NCBI RefSeq assembly: GCF_900769625.1
Contig: NZ_CAAGHK010000034.1
Span: 1-46,022 of the forward strand
Origin: an uncultured Clostridium sp.
GTDB lineage: Bacteria > Bacillota > Clostridia > Clostridiales > Clostridiaceae
DNA: 46,022 bases
Direction: 5' to 3'
The notes beneath the pieces were generated by a model that saw nothing but the letters and a program-made list of their open reading frames with translations, had not been told where the DNA came from and ran no database searches. A program made the position numbers and the translations under genes. Of the stretch, positions 1 through 7,598 are shown one piece after another (position 1 is the stretch's first letter; each line of letters begins with the position of its first letter).

Positions 1-120
1 TAGGGGTACGTTAGTGGCAATAATGCAGTTGGCAAACTTTTCAGTGTGCGAGTAGCACAGCCAGTAACAAAGCCTTTCAGGCGCAGAGCAAACCACCCGT
101 TTTACGGGTGGTTCTGATTC
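1..120 (+). mobile_element. Possible right end / omega-RNA tail of an IS200/IS605-type (TnpB) element
   Basis: This block is much more GC-rich than the DNA to its right and folds into three consecutive small hairpins: GTGC/GCAC at 46-58, GCCT/AGGC at 72-82, and a perfect 10-bp stem AACCACCCGT/ACGGGTGGTT with a 3-base loop at 91-113. A GC-rich terminal stem after a run of short hairpins is typical of the right end, and of the overlapping guide-type RNA, of TnpB-bearing IS200/IS605 elements in clostridia. No transposase or TnpB gene is visible because the window starts here. Another structured RNA 3' end is possible. The assignment is an inference from structure and remembered family appearance. 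Confidence 0.35.
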
Positions 121-400
121 TTTAGGAAATTATATTTTTAGATAGCTGTGCATAACTGTTGAAAGTATCCGAAACACACAGTCTGTGAAGCAGGTCTTTT
201 TATTATTGCACAGTAAAATTAAAATTTTTTATAAAGAAGTACTTGAAATAATAAAAATAGGCAATCAATTACTATATAATAATCAACAGTAAATATATTA
301 AACAATTGTTTAATATATGACATAGAGTAGTCTGAATTGAAATTTATTATATAGAAAAAGTGTTATTGTTTTTTTAGTTGAAAATAAATACAAAAACATA
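121..400. other. AT-rich intergenic region, nothing recognised
   Basis: About 280 bases between the left structured block and the metK promoter. It is very AT-rich, with scattered stops in all frames, and no RNA motif or gene could be supported. Confidence 0.5.
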
Positions 401-429
401 TTGACGAAATAAAATGCCTATGCTAGAAT
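401..429 (+). promoter_or_regulatory. Sigma-A promoter of the SAM riboswitch-metK transcript
   Basis: A -35 box TTGACG at 401-406 and a -10 box TAGAAT at 424-429 are separated by 17 bases. This predicts a start near 436, just ahead of the SAM-I aptamer. Confidence 0.7.
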
Positions 430-454
430 ACATATTGAAAATTAAATTAAGTTA

Positions 455-552
455 CTCTTATCAAGAGAGGCGGAGGGATAGGGCCCGATGAAACCCGGCA
501 ACCTGTATTTACAAGGTGCCAATTCCTGTAGAAGTAATTCTACAAGATAAGA
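455..552 (+). promoter_or_regulatory. SAM-I (S-box) riboswitch aptamer
   Basis: The S-box core is clear: AGAGGCGGAGGGA at 466-478, then GGGCCCGATGAAACCCGGCAACC at 481-503 (read in two parts, the GATGAAACC and GGCAACC signatures), then GGTGCCAATTCC at 515-526. Helix P1 closes between CTCTTATC (455-462) and GATAAGAA (545-552). The aptamer lies in the leader of metK, a standard target of SAM-I control: S-adenosylmethionine stabilises P1 and favours the downstream terminator. The 5' aptamer arm is complete and the promoter is directly upstream. Confidence 0.95.
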
Positions 553-571
553 AAAGAATTTTTAAAGTTAT

Positions 572-599
572 ACTCTTCTTATCGAAGAGTTTTTTATTT
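572..599 (+). terminator. Riboswitch-controlled terminator ahead of metK
   Basis: A stem ACTCTTC (572-578) / GAAGAGT (584-590) is followed by TTTTTATTT. The left arm and loop contain TTCTTATC (576-583), the exact complement of the P1 3' arm GATAAGAA (545-552). An antiterminator and the terminator are therefore mutually exclusive, as expected for SAM-repressed transcription. Confidence 0.85.
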
Positions 600-780
600 G
601 CCTAAATTTATATAAAAAGAATTTAAAGTTTTTTTCTAGTGAAATATTTTATGAATTATTTGCTATTTTATATTTAAAGATTATAAAAGAAATTTTTACT
701 TTAAATATTTGCGCGCAAAGTAGCAAAAAATAAAGCAGAATAATTTGATAAAGAGTAAATGTTGAGAGGAGAAAACAGGA

Positions 781-1956
781 ATGAGAAGATTATTTACTTC
801 AGAATCAGTTACAGAAGGTCATCCAGACAAAATGTGTGATCAGATTTCAGATGGTATATTAGATGCAATTTTAGCAAAGGATCCAAATGCGAGAGTTGCA
901 TGTGAAACATGTACAACTACAGGTATGGTAATGGTAATGGGAGAAATCTCTACTAATTGTTACGTTGATATTCCAAAGGTAGTTAGAGAAACTGTAAGAG
1001 AAATAGGATATGATAGAGCTAAGTATGGTTTTGACTGCGATACTTGTGCTGTTATGACAACAATAGATGAACAATCAGCTGATATTGCTCAAGGTGTAGA
1101 TGAAGCTCTTGAAGCAAGAAAAGGTGAAAAAGATGATGTTGAAGCTGTAGGTGCTGGGGATCAAGGTATGATGTTTGGGTTTGCTACAAATGAAACAGAT
1201 GCTTATATGCCTCTTCCAATATATATGGCTCATAAATTATCAAGAAGACTTACTGAAGTTAGAAAAGATAAGACTTTATCTTACTTAAGACCAGATGGTA
1301 AGACTCAGGTTACTGTAGAATATGAAGATGAAAAGCCAGTAAGAATAGATACAATTGTTATATCTACTCAGCATGATGAAAATGTAATTTTAGAACAAAT
1401 TGAAGAAGATTTAAAGGAATATGTAATCAAAGCTGTAGTTCCATCAGAATTATTAGATGAAAATACTAGATATTTTATAAATCCAACAGGAAGATTCGTT
1501 GTTGGAGGTCCACAAGGTGATTCAGGATTGACAGGAAGAAAGATAATTGTTGATACATATGGTGGATACGGAAGACATGGAGGTGGAGCTTTCTCAGGAA
1601 AGGATCCAACAAAGGTTGATAGATCAGCTGCATATGCTGCAAGATGGGTTGCTAAAAACTTAGTAGCTGCTGGAGTTGCAGATAAATTAGAAATTCAATT
1701 AGCTTATGCTATTGGTGTTGCTAAACCAGTTTCAATAACTGTTGATACTTTTGGAACAGGAAAATTAAGCTATGATAAAATAGTTGAAATAGTTGAAAAA
1801 GTATTTGATTTAAGACCAGGTGCAATAATAAGAGATCTTGATTTAAGAAGACCAATATACAAGCAGACAGCTGCTTATGGTCACTTTGGAAGAAATGATC
1901 TTAACCTTCCTTGGGAACAGTTAAATAAAGTAGAAGAAATAAAGAAATATTTATAA
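781..1956 (+). CDS. metK: S-adenosylmethionine synthetase
   Basis: MetK makes S-adenosylmethionine from methionine and ATP in the cytoplasm, with phosphate and pyrophosphate released. The 391-residue product has the family's normal length. It starts with the signature GHPDK (residues 13-17, with His14 and Asp16 in the ATP/Mg site), has the methionine/ATP motif GAGDQGMMFGFA at 124-135, and the glycine-rich phosphate loop GGGAFSGKDPTKVDRS around residue 267. The ATG at 781 follows a GAGAGGAG ribosome binding site. The gene is monocistronic, preceded by the SAM-I riboswitch and followed by a strong terminator, so its product represses its own synthesis. Nothing looks disrupted. Confidence 0.98.
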   Translation: MRRLFTSESVTEGHPDKMCDQISDGILDAILAKDPNARVACETCTTTGMVMVMGEISTNCYVDIPKVVRETVREIGYDRAKYGFDCDTCAVMTTIDEQSADIAQGVDEALEARKGEKDDVEAVGAGDQGMMFGFATNETDAYMPLPIYMAHKLSRRLTEVRKDKTLSYLRPDGKTQVTVEYEDEKPVRIDTIVISTQHDENVILEQIEEDLKEYVIKAVVPSELLDENTRYFINPTGRFVVGGPQGDSGLTGRKIIVDTYGGYGRHGGGAFSGKDPTKVDRSAAYAARWVAKNLVAAGVADKLEIQLAYAIGVAKPVSITVDTFGTGKLSYDKIVEIVEKVFDLRPGAIIRDLDLRRPIYKQTAAYGHFGRNDLNLPWEQLNKVEEIKKYL

Positions 1957-2058
1957 TATTTCTTTATTGACGATTGTCAATTAAGAAGGAAATATTTATG
2001 GATTTATTTATATAATGACAAAATACATTATTACAATTGATGTTTAGTTGGTAATAAG

Positions 2059-2093
2059 GGTGCTGCTTTAGTGATAGAGCAGCACCTTTATTT
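2059..2093 (+). terminator. Intrinsic terminator of metK
   Basis: A perfect 9-bp stem GGTGCTGCT (2059-2067) / AGCAGCACC (2078-2086) is followed by TTTATTT. Confidence 0.85.
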
Positions 2094-2094
2094 A

Positions 2095-2156
2095 GGTATA
2101 GGAAAGTATAAAAATTTTTAAAACTGAAACCTAGTTATACCAATGGATTAAGAGGC
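2095..2156 (+). repeat. Dispersed intergenic repeat, family 2, copy A
   Basis: This sequence shares the 13-base block GGAAAGTATAAAA and then roughly three quarters of the next 45 bases, including TAGT-ATA and AATGGATT, with 41600-41661. Its ends GGTATAGG and CCTAGTTATACC can pair. Both copies sit just after an intrinsic terminator. Confidence 0.55.
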
Positions 2157-2398
2157 ATGAAAAGGCTAAAGTGTTATTCACAAAGTGGGGCGTGGCGCAG
2201 CCGCTTTTTTATTAATGGTAATATTGGGTTTGGTTTTTACTGTTTTATTTATGAAAAGACTATATTATATATCAGCCAATAATATATGATATGTTTAAAT
2301 GGTATAATATCTGTATGATATAATAAAATAAATTTATGAATTAAAAAGATTAATTAGAGATAATAATAAGAGTTAATTTAAAGATATGGAGAGATACT
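2157..2398. other. Intergenic region upstream of recD2 with a second terminator-like hairpin
   Basis: A GC-rich hairpin AAGTGG (2183-2188) / CCGCTT (2201-2206, one G-T pair) runs into six Ts. With the preceding repeat this could be the end of a small transcript, but no known RNA family was recognised. A TATAAT-like -10 box occurs at 2303-2308 upstream of recD2. Confidence 0.4.
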
Positions 2399-4696
2399 AT
2401 GGAAGTCCTTAATGGTTTTGTTGAAAGTATTGTATTTAGAAGTGAAGATACGGGATATGTGGTTTGTAAAATAAGATGTGATAATAAAGTAATCAGTGCT
2501 GTAGGAACTGTACCATTCCTAAAAGAAGGACAGAATATAAAGATAAGCGGATATTGGACTGTACATAAGCAGTTTGGAAATCAGTTTAACATACATGAAT
2601 ATGAGGAAGTAATGCCTGATTCATTAGATGGAATTGAAAAATATTTGAGTGCAGGTGTCATACATGGAATTGGCCCTGTTACTGCAAAAAAGATAATTGC
2701 AAAGTTCGGAGAAAAAACTCTTGATATAATGGAAAACCATATTGAAAGATTGATGGAGATTGAGGGTATTGGGGAAAAGAAGTTTCAGATTATTTATGAA
2801 TCATATATTGAACAGCAGGGATTAAAAGATATAATATTATACTTTCATAAGCATGGAGTTACAAACAATCAATGTATAAAAATATACAAAAAATTTGGAC
2901 CAAATGCTAAGCAGATAGTATCAGATAATCCATACATATTATGTGAAGAAATATCGGGAATAGGCTTCAAAACTGCCGATAGAATTGCTATGAGTATTGG
3001 AATAAAAAGCGATTCTGATTTCAGGATACAAAGTGGAATAAAGTATGTAATGAATCAGTATTGTGCAGCAGGAAATACATATATGCCGAAAAAAAATATA
3101 ATTGATGAATGCGAGAAAAATCTTCTGGTATCAAAAGAACTGATTGAAAAAAACATTTATGATATGTCTGCCACAAATAAAATAGTTTTGGAAAATGTTA
3201 ATGGTGAAGAAGGTGGATTTTTACTTCAATATTATTATTGTGAACTTGGAGTAACAAGCAAGATAGTTACTCTTGGTCTTCAGGATATTCCAACTATAAA
3301 CTCAGATATTGAATTTGAAATTGATGTATTTGAAAGAGAGCAGAAAATAAAGTTTGCAGATTCGCAAAGAGAAGCAATTATTGGTGCTTTTAATAATGGT
3401 ATTGAAATAATTACTGGAGGACCTGGAACAGGTAAAACAACAATAATAAAAGCTATAATACATATTTATGAAAATAATGGCATGAAGGTTATTTTAGGGG
3501 CTCCTACAGGAAGAGCTGCTAAAAGAATGACAGAATCAACAGGACGTGAGGCAAAGACAATACACAGGCTTTTAGAAATGGGAGTTTCAGAAGGAGACGA
3601 ATCTGTTTTTGAAAAAGGTGAGTCATCTCCACTAGATTGTGATGTAATAATCATTGATGAAGCGTCAATGATTGATATTATGCTTATGCAAAGTCTTTTA
3701 AAGGCAATTAAGCTTGGAACAAGATTGATAATAGTTGGAGATGTTGATCAGCTTCCATCTGTTGGAGCAGGAAATGTGTTAAGAGATTTAATAGAAAGTG
3801 ATTATATTAAGGTAGTAAGATTGAAGGAAATATTCAGACAGGGAAATGAAAGTCTTATTGTCGTTAATGCTCATAGAATTAATGAAGGAAAAATGCCGCT
3901 TCTTAATCAGAAGGACAAAGATTTTTTCTTTATTAATGGTGAAAATCAGGATAAGATAGTTGAAATAATAAAAGACTTAATAAATAGAAGGCTTCCTGGT
4001 TTTAATAAATCATGGGATAAGTTAAGAGATATGCAGATTCTAACTCCAATGCGAAAAGGAACACTTGGAGTAGTAAATCTGAATAATAGCCTTCAGGAAA
4101 TGTTTAATCCTCCATCAAATGATAAGAAAGAAAAATCATCAAGAGATCTCGTATTGAGAGAAGGTGATAAGGTCATGCAGACTAAAAATAATTATTCATT
4201 AAAGTGGTTTAGAGTTTCAGGGATGGGTGAAAAGGAAGGAATTGGAGTATTTAATGGGGATTTAGGTTTCATACAGAGCATTGATGAAGAAAAGAAAGCC
4301 ATGACAATAATTTTTGATGATGAAAGAAAAGTTATATATGATTTTAGTTTTCTCGATGAGTTGGATTTGGCTTATGCATGTACAATACATAAAAGCCAGG
4401 GCAGCGAATTTAAGGTTGTAATAATACCAGTGTTTATGGGCTCGCCATTTCTGATGAACAGGAACCTTTTATATACTGGAATTACAAGAGCAAAGCAGCT
4501 TGTAGTTGTTGTAGGATTTCAAAAAGCATTGATGTATATGATAAATAACACAAATAGTATGGAGAGACATTCAGCATTAAAATATAGAATAAAAGATATA
4601 ATATCAAAGGATGAAATTGAAAGTGGATTTGAATACGAACTAGATGAAGAATTCCAAAAAGGGCTTGAAGAATTTGAAAGAGAAAATGGAAAATAA
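2399..4696 (+). CDS. recD2: RecD2-type ATP-dependent 5'-3' DNA helicase
   Basis: RecD2 is a superfamily 1B DNA helicase of Firmicutes and Deinococcus that works without RecB and RecC. The 765-residue product has an N-terminal OB-like region (about 1-75), helix-hairpin-helix repeats (GIGPVTAKKI near 90, EGIGEKKF near 123 and SGIGFKTADRI near 185), Walker A GGPGTGKTT near 340, Walker B IIIDEAS near 417, the GDVDQLPSVGAGN motif near 447, and a C-terminal UvrD-like 2A/2B part ending with YTGITRAK near 693. The ATG at 2399 has a GGAGAG site five bases upstream. It is followed closely by the comFA-like and comF genes, a common clostridial order. It probably acts in DNA repair or replication-fork maintenance. 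Confidence 0.95.
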   Translation: MEVLNGFVESIVFRSEDTGYVVCKIRCDNKVISAVGTVPFLKEGQNIKISGYWTVHKQFGNQFNIHEYEEVMPDSLDGIEKYLSAGVIHGIGPVTAKKIIAKFGEKTLDIMENHIERLMEIEGIGEKKFQIIYESYIEQQGLKDIILYFHKHGVTNNQCIKIYKKFGPNAKQIVSDNPYILCEEISGIGFKTADRIAMSIGIKSDSDFRIQSGIKYVMNQYCAAGNTYMPKKNIIDECEKNLLVSKELIEKNIYDMSATNKIVLENVNGEEGGFLLQYYYCELGVTSKIVTLGLQDIPTINSDIEFEIDVFEREQKIKFADSQREAIIGAFNNGIEIITGGPGTGKTTIIKAIIHIYENNGMKVILGAPTGRAAKRMTESTGREAKTIHRLLEMGVSEGDESVFEKGESSPLDCDVIIIDEASMIDIMLMQSLLKAIKLGTRLIIVGDVDQLPSVGAGNVLRDLIESDYIKVVRLKEIFRQGNESLIVVNAHRINEGKMPLLNQKDKDFFFINGENQDKIVEIIKDLINRRLPGFNKSWDKLRDMQILTPMRKGTLGVVNLNNSLQEMFNPPSNDKKEKSSRDLVLREGDKVMQTKNNYSLKWFRVSGMGEKEGIGVFNGDLGFIQSIDEEKKAMTIIFDDERKVIYDFSFLDELDLAYACTIHKSQGSEFKVVIIPVFMGSPFLMNRNLLYTGITRAKQLVVVVGFQKALMYMINNTNSMERHSALKYRIKDIISKDEIESGFEYELDEEFQKGLEEFERENGK

Positions 4697-4711
4697 GAGG
4701 GGAGAAAGTGT

Positions 4712-5728
4712 ATGGGAGGAGTATGCAAAGTAAAAAAAGAAGATTTAAAATATGCAATACAGAAGATAGATTACTGGTATAAGAAGCATATAAAATTTTT
4801 GACTATAATTACTGTACCCTTTAATACAGCATGTGTGTTTTCGAATATTATTCACAAATTATCTGAAAAAGATGAAAAAGTTCTTTATGTATGGGGTAAG
4901 GAGATAGAAAACAGGGAATTAATAAATTCTATAAGAGAGATTAATTCTAATATAACATATTCGTATGCCAGAGATTCTAAAAATGATACTGATTTAACTT
5001 TTATACATTATAAGAATTTAATGAATGTAAGTAAACAATATGACTTGGTTATTTTTGATGATATAACTTATTTCTCAGATGTAAGGAATGAAAAATTATT
5101 TGAGTATGTCAGGGAATATGAAAATATAGGTAAAAGAATAATAATATACAGCATAGAAAAGCTGCCTTTAATAGGAGAGAAAGTTGAACTTTCGGCATAT
5201 AATTATCAACAGCCATTTGCTGAACCAAGAATTATGACTACTAGAATTGATTTAAATAAAGATATTCCGTACAGTTTATATGATTATTTAAAATGGTTCA
5301 AAGATAGCAGTCATAAAGCTGCAATTTTACTTCCAGATAAAGAAAAGGTTAAAACAGTATATGATTATTTTGAACATAAACTGAAGTTATCAGACGTTAA
5401 GATAACCAAGGTATTAGAAAAAAATGAAGTGAAAAGGCTTGAACGTGTATTAAAATATAAAGATAAGTCAATATTTATAATAACAAATCAAAGTGAGGAG
5501 TTATTAGAAAACTGCTATATGGATGATGTAGTTGTAATTTTTGCCGATAATGAAGTTTTTAATTATAAGAAAATATTATATATTTGTGGGGCAATGAGGA
5601 ATATGAATTATAATGTTCCGGAAATTCTTCTTGTGTCAAACAGTATATCTGAAGAAATGGATAAGGCAAAAGAGGCTGCAAGGCAGTTTAATAAAATAGT
5701 ATGGGAAAAAAGCTTGCGGCATTTATAA
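4712..5728 (+). CDS. Degenerate ComFA-like helicase-related protein
   Basis: The 338-residue product sits exactly where comFA precedes comF in other Firmicutes, and its middle (EPRIMTTRIDLNKDIP, about residues 170-186) resembles the stretch linking the two helicase lobes of ComFA. It lacks what makes ComFA an ATPase: there is no GxGKT P-loop (the expected position reads ITVPFNTACVFSN) and LVIFDDITYF replaces a DEAD-type motif. The N-terminal zinc finger is also absent. It starts at ATG 4712 after AGGGGAG, 15 bases past recD2, and its last 28 bases overlap comF, so the two are probably translationally coupled. The homology call is an inference from context and a short motif. The protein is unlikely to be a working DNA-uptake motor. 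Confidence 0.6.
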   Translation: MGGVCKVKKEDLKYAIQKIDYWYKKHIKFLTIITVPFNTACVFSNIIHKLSEKDEKVLYVWGKEIENRELINSIREINSNITYSYARDSKNDTDLTFIHYKNLMNVSKQYDLVIFDDITYFSDVRNEKLFEYVREYENIGKRIIIYSIEKLPLIGEKVELSAYNYQQPFAEPRIMTTRIDLNKDIPYSLYDYLKWFKDSSHKAAILLPDKEKVKTVYDYFEHKLKLSDVKITKVLEKNEVKRLERVLKYKDKSIFIITNQSEELLENCYMDDVVVIFADNEVFNYKKILYICGAMRNMNYNVPEILLVSNSISEEMDKAKEAARQFNKIVWEKSLRHL

Positions 5729-6366
5729 AATTAACAGAGAGTATTTTTGAAGGGATACTTGAAGTAATATATCCAAGAGAAAATTACTGCATAGTTTGTG
5801 GAGAAGAAGATTGCAGATGTTTATGCAGTAAATGCAGGAAGAGTATCAGGAAAATAAATAATACTTTAGATGATAAAATTGAAAGCTACGGATATTATGG
5901 AGGAGTTCTAAAGCAGCTTATACTTAAATTTAAATATTATAGTGATTTTACAGCTGGATATATTCTTTCAGAGCTTTTGGTTGATTATATTCTCAACAAT
6001 TATAGATATGAAGAATTTATAATCACATATATTCCTTTATCTAAAAAGTCAAAGAAAAAGCGCGGCTTCAACCAATGTCAGTATTTAGCTGAAAGGATAA
6101 GCAGAGATTTAAATATGTGCTGTAAGGAAGTACTGATTAAAAGAAAAGATAATAAAGAACAAAAGAAATTAAAATATAATGAGAGATTTGAAAACATAAA
6201 AAATATATTTGAATTAAAAAACAGTATAAATATTAAAGATTTAAAGCTGATTGTTATAGATGATATAACAACAAGTGGCGCAACTATGGAGGAAGCTTGT
6301 AGAATTTTAAAAAAATATGGAGCAAAAGAAATAAAACTATTGACCTTAGCCAAAAGTCAGATATAA
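5701..6366 (+). CDS. comF: ComF family phosphoribosyltransferase-fold protein
   Basis: ComF is a cytoplasmic protein needed for late steps of DNA uptake in competent Firmicutes; homologues (GntX) occur widely. The 221-residue product has the family layout: a Cys-rich N-terminal zinc knuckle (CIVC, CRCLCSKC, about residues 30-48), then a type I phosphoribosyltransferase domain with KSKKKRGFNQCQYLA near 117 and the PRPP loop VIDDITTSGATMEEA near 185-198. It starts inside the end of the comFA-like gene. Its stop codon lies inside the -10 box of the raiA RNA promoter. Since the neighbouring ComFA-like protein looks inactive, the role here may not be transformation. Confidence 0.88.
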   Translation: MGKKLAAFIKLTESIFEGILEVIYPRENYCIVCGEEDCRCLCSKCRKSIRKINNTLDDKIESYGYYGGVLKQLILKFKYYSDFTAGYILSELLVDYILNNYRYEEFIITYIPLSKKSKKKRGFNQCQYLAERISRDLNMCCKEVLIKRKDNKEQKKLKYNERFENIKNIFELKNSINIKDLKLIVIDDITTSGATMEEACRILKKYGAKEIKLLTLAKSQI

Positions 6367-6367
6367 T
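6340..6367 (+). promoter_or_regulatory. Sigma-A promoter of the raiA RNA inside the 3' end of comF
   Basis: A -35 box TTGACC (6340-6345) and a perfect -10 box TATAAT (6362-6367) are 16 bases apart. The predicted start, about 6374, is the first base of the RNA's closing helix. The comF stop codon TAA (6364-6366) is part of the -10 box. Confidence 0.75.
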
Positions 6368-6373
6368 AGTAAT

Positions 6374-6590
6374 GTAAAGCTAGGTTTGTGGTTGAAAGTC
6401 GATGCCAGTCGCAGGCGAAACGATCCACGTAATTTAGACAAAATGTCTAAGGAGCATGGTGCGGTATAGAAGTAAGTCCTGCCAGTTAATAGCTGAGAGG
6501 GTTAGTAGTGAGGAATTAATTTTTAGTAGCAAAAGCTCCAGCAGGCGAGTGTGGGGTCAAAAACCAGGTCAACTAGCTTTACTTTTTTTA
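6374..6590 (+). ncRNA. raiA structured noncoding RNA
   Basis: Between comF and hpf (formerly raiA) lies a ~210-base structured, relatively GC-rich stretch that does not read as protein. Its ends form a perfect 10-bp closing helix GTAAAGCTAG (6374-6383) / CTAGCTTTAC (6573-6582), followed by seven Ts, so the closing helix may also end transcription. Purine-rich conserved-looking segments such as GATGCCAGTCGCAGGCGAAACGATCC and CTCCAGCAGGCGAGTGTGGGGTC lie inside (20 bases or fewer are shared per helix arm). Size, position and appearance match the raiA motif RNA of Firmicutes and Actinobacteria. Its own promoter and the separate hpf promoter indicate an independent transcript rather than a cis-leader. 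Confidence 0.85.
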
Positions 6591-6624
6591 TACACTAAAT
6601 TTTCAGAATTTACAGAAAACCATC

Positions 6625-6653
6625 TTGTTAAATAAGACCAAAAGTGTTAAAAT
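6625..6653 (+). promoter_or_regulatory. Promoter of hpf
   Basis: A TTGTTA box at 6625-6630 and TAAAAT at 6648-6653 are 17 bases apart, placed after the raiA RNA U-run and 60 bases before hpf. Confidence 0.5.
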
Positions 6654-6716
6654 GAATTTAACATAAAAACCAAAACTTAATAAATAACTTTTTCACACAG
6701 AGAGGGGCTGACAATA

Positions 6717-7250
6717 ATGAAAGTCACAGTTATAGCAAAAAATATTGAACTAACACAAGCATTAAAGGAAATCGTTCAAAAAAAGATAAGCAAATTGGAA
6801 AAGTATTTTGAAGAAGAAGTTGAGGCAAAGGCTACACTTAGCGTCCAAAAAAGCAGACAGATAATAGAAGTAACTATCCCATTTAATGGAGCAATTCTTA
6901 GAAGTGAAGAATCAACTGAGGATATGTATAAATCAATTGATTTAGTTGAAGATAAATTAGAAAGACAGATCAGAAAACAAAAAACAAGATTGTCTAGAAA
7001 AAATAATGGGTCATTAAAGTTTGCTGCAGTATATGATAGTGAATCTGATTTTCTTCAGGAAAATGAAGGAAGTTTAGTGAAAGTTAAAAAATTTGGGGTT
7101 AAACCTATGGATTCAGAAGAAGCTATTCTTCAAATGGATTTATTAGGACATAATTTCTTCGTTTATCAAGACGCACATAGCAGTAAAGTAAATGTAGTTT
7201 ATAAAAGAAAAGATGGAAATTATGGTTTGCTAGAACCAGAATTAATATAA
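6717..7250 (+). CDS. hpf: Long-form ribosome hibernation promoting factor
   Basis: HPF binds the 30S decoding region in stationary or stressed cells; the long form of Firmicutes dimerises ribosomes to inactive 100S particles. The 177-residue product has the N-terminal beta-alpha domain (MKVTVIAKNIELTQALKEIV, about 1-100), a variable linker (about 100-120), and the C-terminal dimerisation domain with FGVKPMDSEEAILQMDLLGH and YKRKDGNYGLLEP. The ATG at 6717 follows AGAGAGGGG. It has its own promoter after the raiA RNA and its own terminator. The link between raiA RNA and hpf is positional only. Confidence 0.96.
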   Translation: MKVTVIAKNIELTQALKEIVQKKISKLEKYFEEEVEAKATLSVQKSRQIIEVTIPFNGAILRSEESTEDMYKSIDLVEDKLERQIRKQKTRLSRKNNGSLKFAAVYDSESDFLQENEGSLVKVKKFGVKPMDSEEAILQMDLLGHNFFVYQDAHSSKVNVVYKRKDGNYGLLEPELI

Positions 7251-7268
7251 ATTACTTAATTTAAATAG

Positions 7269-7317
7269 AGCTAATAGTACGAAATATATAATTTTGTACC
7301 ATTAGCTTTTAATTTTG
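7269..7317 (+). terminator. Terminator of hpf
   Basis: AGCTAATAGTAC (7269-7280) pairs with GTACCATTAGCT (7296-7307) with one mismatch and is followed by TTTAATTTTGTT. Confidence 0.75.
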
Positions 7318-7366
7318 TTGTAATATATAATAGCTGTATTTATGATATAGAATTATTTTGAAAATT

Positions 7367-7404
7367 TAAAATAATTATGTCACAGTATAGACATAATTAT
7401 TTTA
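7367..7404. repeat. Perfect 14-bp inverted repeat between hpf and secA
   Basis: TAAAATAATTATGT (7367-7380) and ACATAATTATTTTA (7391-7404) are exact inverted copies around a 10-base loop. It lies 90 bases upstream of the secA promoter, has no good U-run, and has no assigned role. The rest of 7318-7490 shows nothing recognisable. Confidence 0.6.
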
Positions 7405-7494
7405 TATAATTAACTATAATTGATGAAATTTAAGATATCTATATGATTTAATATAATATTAACATACGAATAGCAAGAAAAATATAGACTTTTA

Positions 7495-7524
7495 TTGAAA
7501 GTTAAGCAAGTAAAATGGTATAAT
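7495..7524 (+). promoter_or_regulatory. Promoter of secA
   Basis: TTGAAA (7495-7500) and TATAAT (7519-7524) are 18 bases apart, 75 bases upstream of the secA start. Confidence 0.65.
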
Positions 7525-7598
7525 TTAAAAATGGTTTGAATGTTTAGAAAATAGAAAAGAAATTTCAATGAAAATATATAAGTTGAGAGGATGACATT

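Noticed and set aside
871..1074. Minus-strand reading frame inside metK
   Set aside because: It is antisense to a clearly functional gene, Cys/Tyr/Ser-rich by codon mirroring, and has no ribosome binding site.
6374..6590. RNase P RNA or 6S RNA as identity of the structured RNA
   Set aside because: It lacks the conserved RNase P core elements and the long single-bubble hairpin of 6S RNA; position beside hpf and the closing helix fit the raiA motif.
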